Under the pieces are notes generated by a model. It saw only the letters and a list, made by a program, of their open reading frames with translations. It did no database searches and was not told the DNA's origin. From positions 2,795,001 through 2,859,000 of the forward strand of contig NC_056409.1 of assembly GCF_905147365.1 (NCBI RefSeq): DNA of 64,000 bases, given 5' to 3'. The translations under genes were made by a program, and so were the position numbers. The DNA comes from Aricia agestis. Taxonomy: Eukaryota; Arthropoda; Insecta; Lepidoptera; Lycaenidae. Of the stretch, positions 60,405-64,000 are shown one piece after another (within the stretch, counting starts at the first letter, position 1; the number at the start of each line of letters is the position of its first letter).

Positions 60405-61138
60405 CAAGTCACCAATGGTCGTATATCCTCGTTTCGAGGGCACATCTTTAACAATCTCCCCTAGCATTGAGATACTTGGCGTCAACATATCGAGCGAAGT
60501 CCAGTTCCGATATCATCTAGGCCAAATTAGCCTCGAAGAAGCTTGGTGTTCTTAACAGAGCGAGACAGTACTTCAGTCCGGACCAACGCCTACAACTCTA
60601 CAAGGCGCAGGTTCGGCCTCATAGGGAATATTGTTCTCACCTCTGGGCAGGGGCGCCAAAATACCAACTGCTCCCTCTGGATCGTATCCAGCGAAGGGCC
60701 GCTCGAATTGTTGACTGCCATAGTGTTTCAAACAGCTTGGAACCCTTGGAATTACGCTGAGATGTAGCTTCACTCTGCATCCTCTATAATCACGGGTAGT
60801 GCTCTGAGGAATTGTTCGGAATCATACCACCTGCAACTTTTCGCCATCGTCCCACGCGAAAAACATACCATCCTCATCACCTTGATGAGTGGCAGTCTTC
60901 CATAGTGTGTTTTTGCGTAACTTTCTGCCGCGCACTGTAAAAATCTGGAACGAACTGTCACCAGTAGTATTTCCGGACCTATACGACCGGCAAACCTTCA
61001 AGAAAAGAGCGTATTCCCTCTTAAAGGGCCGGCAACGCACCTGCAGCTCTTCTGATGTTGCGAGTGTCCATGGGCGACGGCAGTTGCTTACCATCAGGTG
61101 ACCCGTTTGCTCGTTTGCCCCCTTATTTAATAAAAAAA
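60405..61138 (+). pseudogene. Non-LTR reverse transcriptase C-terminus with 3' UTR and poly-A
   Basis: Across several frames it encodes SIEILGVNISSEVQFRYHLG, LNRARQYFSPDQRLQLYKAQ, CSHLWAGAPKYQLLPLDRIQ, RRAARIVDCHS and FLPRTVKIWNELSPVVFPDL, the usual end of a LINE RT protein, with several frameshifts and stops. It ends CGTTTGCCCCCTTATTTAAT and A9. The last 120 bp are shared with the four SINE-like elements. Confidence 0.85.
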
Positions 61139-62311
61139 AAGTCAGGTCATGGGTGTGGATTAAATATGTGTATCATAATATAGTAAAAATCTTAAATATA
61201 TGTATGGTATAAAAGTGTTAAATATATTTTCGTTGTCTAGCACCGGTAACACAAGTCCTTCAGGTACTTACCACGGGGCCAGACTGACGTAGTGTGAAGC
61301 GCCCATAGATATTATTAATTTAACGTGCATCGAATATAAGTAAGAACTGTAGTGTACAGTTAACTAAACTTCGCGTTGTTTCAAACATCGTTACTCTTCA
61401 GGTATCCTCATAATGCAGGAGTACTCAAGATAAATCTGGAAGCGCTTGTGCAAGTCTAGATTTATTTTCAGCTTAATATATACCTAGCTCAGTGCTCTCT
61501 GTTTATCGCTGGCAATTGATACTTGGCATTTGTGTTTCACTTTATTCTATCGAGCTCAGATTCGATTAATGTTAACACTTCGCTTGTTTTTCATTTGTTA
61601 AATCATCCACTTGTAAATAGCTTGTAAGTTACGTCGAGTATCGAATGGATATTTTTATTTTGTATTATATCATAATAATGTTGTCTGCATTACTGCAAAG
61701 AAAAAGTGTTTTGACAATATTGTGGTCTATATTTAGCTTTTGTATTTATTCTTTTATAAAAATGCAGTGTTCCTTAGCCGTATCGTTATCGGCAATCTGT
61801 ATGTTGTACTGTATATTACTTGTAGTGTATCATTAGTATGTCATTGTATTAAGCCCTAGAGTTCATACGAAGGCCATTCCATACAAACAATATTGCATAA
61901 TGAATAACCTCATACCTTTATTATACGTAACCGTATAATAACGGATTGAAATTAGCGCGGAGTGTGGCGTGACGTGGGGTAGTTTAGACCCATGCAATTA
62001 AAGAATGCAGGCAAACAGGCGAGCCATCTGACGTGCGGGTGAGTAAATACTGGGAGTGTTTTAGGGTTAGTTACAATAACCGTATCCTATACACACCGAC
62101 ACACGTAACGTTAAAAAAAATGAAATCTTTTTTGTCGATTTAGTAACGGGAAATGAAGATGACGTACTGTAGTATATATCACGTAAGATATTTTACTATA
62201 TTTGACTAAACTATAGCACTAAAAGTTGTGGCAGAATTATGCAGGAAAAGAATCTTTCTGCAACAGATGTTAAGTCTTATATCTTTAAACGAGCAATTGA
62301 AATATATATAT

Positions 62312-62318
<7 letters not shown>
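61139..62318. other. Intergenic DNA, nothing recognised
   Basis: AT-rich; a 63-codon hydrophobic frame at 61645-61836 has no support as a gene. Confidence 0.4.

Positions 62319-62383
<65 letters not shown>
62319..62383. repeat. (TA)n microsatellite
   Basis: About 32 uninterrupted TA units, preceded by TACACACA. Alternating Tyr-Ile frames across it are artefacts. Confidence 0.97.
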
Positions 62384-62391
<8 letters not shown>

Positions 62392-63099
62392 AAAAATTAA
62401 AAATTTGTTCTAGGGCCCTCACTATTAGTATATAGGGGTTTCGGGCGAGAAATCGATCTAAGTATGAATCATTTTTAGAAAATGTCATTAATTCGTGTTT
62501 TATCGAATACCGAGCAAAACATGGTCAAATAGCTAGTAAATATAAAGAAATGTACATTGTAATAATAGTTATAGATCGTATGGGCTACTATTTATTTAGT
62601 CGAACTAGTGCTATTCTTTTTGTAGACATCCCCTGATTTTACAAAAATAATCACATTTCCTTGGCTAATATAAATACTTTAGCTTGCATATTATACTTAT
62701 GCAAATTATGCTACAGGCAAAAGCTACAAAATTTCAAGATGATTACACAAAAACACACTAATCCAATTCAGTCAGAACTTACGTCAGTATTCTGACTGGA
62801 TGTAAATGTATAATTAGCGCTTAACGTTTATGTAGACACAGGCTAATAAATACACCAAACACGATACTACACTTTAAATTGTAAAAATCGCGTTCAGATA
62901 ATGAATATTTAACACGACAGCAGTTAAACCGCCAGTTCAAAGGAATGCTGTTTGAATTGTTAATGAATGTAACGAATACACTTTTTATAGTGCACCCGCG
63001 GTTCTGTTTTTTAAATAATTCTAATAAGCACGGCGAGACGGAGGATGTAAAATAAAATATCATGTAATTGGTTTGGCACTATCCCGTCCTGAATCAAAC
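62384..63099. other. Intergenic DNA, nothing recognised
   Basis: AT-rich; no gene. Confidence 0.4.
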
Positions 63100-63530
63100 A
63101 TGTGTAACGCATTCTGTATGCGCTACGTGGTTAGCTGCAAGTGCTACGCGTTATGTGTGTGCTACGTCAGCTACACGTGCTACGCAGTCTGTATGCGCTA
63201 CGTGGTTAGCTGCAAGTGCTACGCGTTATGTGTGTGCTACGTCAGCTACACGTGCTACGCAGTCTGTATGCGCTACGCGGTTAGCTACAAGTGCTATGCG
63301 TTCTATGTGTGCTACGTCAGCTACACGTGCTACGCAGTCTGTATGTGCTACGTGGTTAGTTACAAGTGCTACGCGTTATATTGTGTGTGCTGCGTCAGCT
63401 ACACGTGCTACGCAGTCTGTATGCGCTACGTGAGTCTCGTGAGCTACACGTGCTACGCGTTTTGTGTGTGCTACGTCAGCTACACATGCTACGCAGTCTG
63501 TATGCGCTACGCGGTTAGCCTACAAGTAAA
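63100..63530. repeat. 75-bp minisatellite, about 5.7 units
   Basis: The unit includes CTGTATGCGCTACGTGGTTA, AGTGCTACGCG and GTCAGCTACACGTGCTACGC, itself built of GCTACG-type subrepeats. The period of 75 is divisible by three, so two plus-strand frames (63068-63433 and 63073-63564) stay open; one reads Cys/Tyr-rich CYVSYTCYAVC units. One unit has a 3-bp gain and the last spacing is shorter. No start context or splice signals support a protein. Confidence 0.9.
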
Positions 63531-64000
63531 ATTCTACCCAGTCAAGATTATGTATACGTGCTAATGGTATGTGGCAAAATGTACATTCACACAACCGCAA
63601 AGTGCTTCATAGTCTCTCTATACCGAGTAATACGATTTTAAACGGCGCAGAATGATAAAGCGGAATCGTATAATTCACACGAGGTGCTAAATCGCGATAA
63701 TTGTTAGTTGTATCGGAGCGGCTCGCCACCAATATCCTGTAATGGGCGCATCGCGTGCGCCGCTGCACTGCGGTTATTAAGACAAACCAATATGGTTACA
63801 TTATCGATAAGTTGTAAGATAAGGTTAGATTTTTTTGTTTGATTTCATTGAAAATATTGTCACATTGACAGTACTTTGTACCTCTACTATCTACAACATT
63901 GCATTGTATTGCAGCATTTAGAATGCTTTTAATATTGTTCCGACTTCCACCACGAATTTCATAGCACAGCCTTACATTTTGATCAAAGACACTATGATAG
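63531..64000. other. Intergenic DNA, nothing recognised
   Basis: No gene or repeat identified to the window end. Confidence 0.4.

Noticed and set aside
61645..61836. 63-codon hydrophobic ORF that could suggest a receptor fragment
   Set aside because: AT-rich sequence commonly gives hydrophobic frames; no conserved motif or splice sites.
1..64000. CRISPR array or prokaryotic operon
   Set aside because: Tandem repeats present have no unique regular spacers, and gene structure with GT/AG introns and SINE/LINE elements is eukaryotic.

Overview
The window looks like nuclear DNA of a moth or butterfly (Lepidoptera). It is AT-rich and intron-bearing, carries a haemolymph JHBP/takeout-type gene, and is packed with repeat families typical of that order: Helitron-like short elements ending in CTAG, tRNA-headed SINEs with ATT tails, RTE- and I/R1-type LINEs, TTAA- and TA-flanked MITEs, and hAT and PIF/Harbinger-type MITEs. 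There are no bacterial operons, CRISPR arrays, rRNA genes or intact tRNA genes.

Host genes. One complete host gene can be assembled. It is a five-exon minus-strand gene (coding 22491 down to 9613) for a 229-residue secreted JHBP/takeout-family protein; all splice phases close and the ORF has no internal stop. On the plus strand there is a convincing TATA+Inr promoter and untranslated first exon (45017-45185). Two further putative exons lie downstream (52854-52914 and 55428-55554) and could belong to a short cysteine-rich secreted peptide or to another unrecognised gene; this part is tentative.

Layout. 1-9600: intergenic, mostly MITEs, one 1.4-kb TA-flanked DNA transposon, Helitron-like and SINE-like copies. 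9613-22491: the JHBP-like gene; its second intron holds an I/R1-type LINE (12453-16421, 11-bp target duplication) interrupted by a MITE. 22749-28300: MITEs and interspersed repeats. 28341-31940: a degraded Ty3/gypsy element on the minus strand with 95-bp LTRs. 32000-41700: nested repeats, including a SINE-like insertion whose empty site exists elsewhere in the window, a large tetranucleotide array, foldback elements and a 5'-truncated RTE LINE with a 13-bp target duplication. 41789-43315: a dead Tc1-type transposon. 43700-49700: MITEs, the plus-strand promoter, and a solo LTR inside a Helitron-like element. 50000-57500: a tRNA-SINE carrying a PIF-type MITE, interleaved foldbacks and the candidate exons. 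58671-61138: an internally deleted LINE, then a tRNA-like head followed by a LINE 3' end. 61100-64000: largely featureless apart from a TA microsatellite and a 75-bp minisatellite.

Together this is a single-gene host landscape with long introns and intergenic DNA built by successive transposon insertions, many of which can be ordered in time from target-site duplications and nesting. No wholly new multi-gene system is evident; the least explained item is the possible cysteine-rich peptide gene around 52854-55554.
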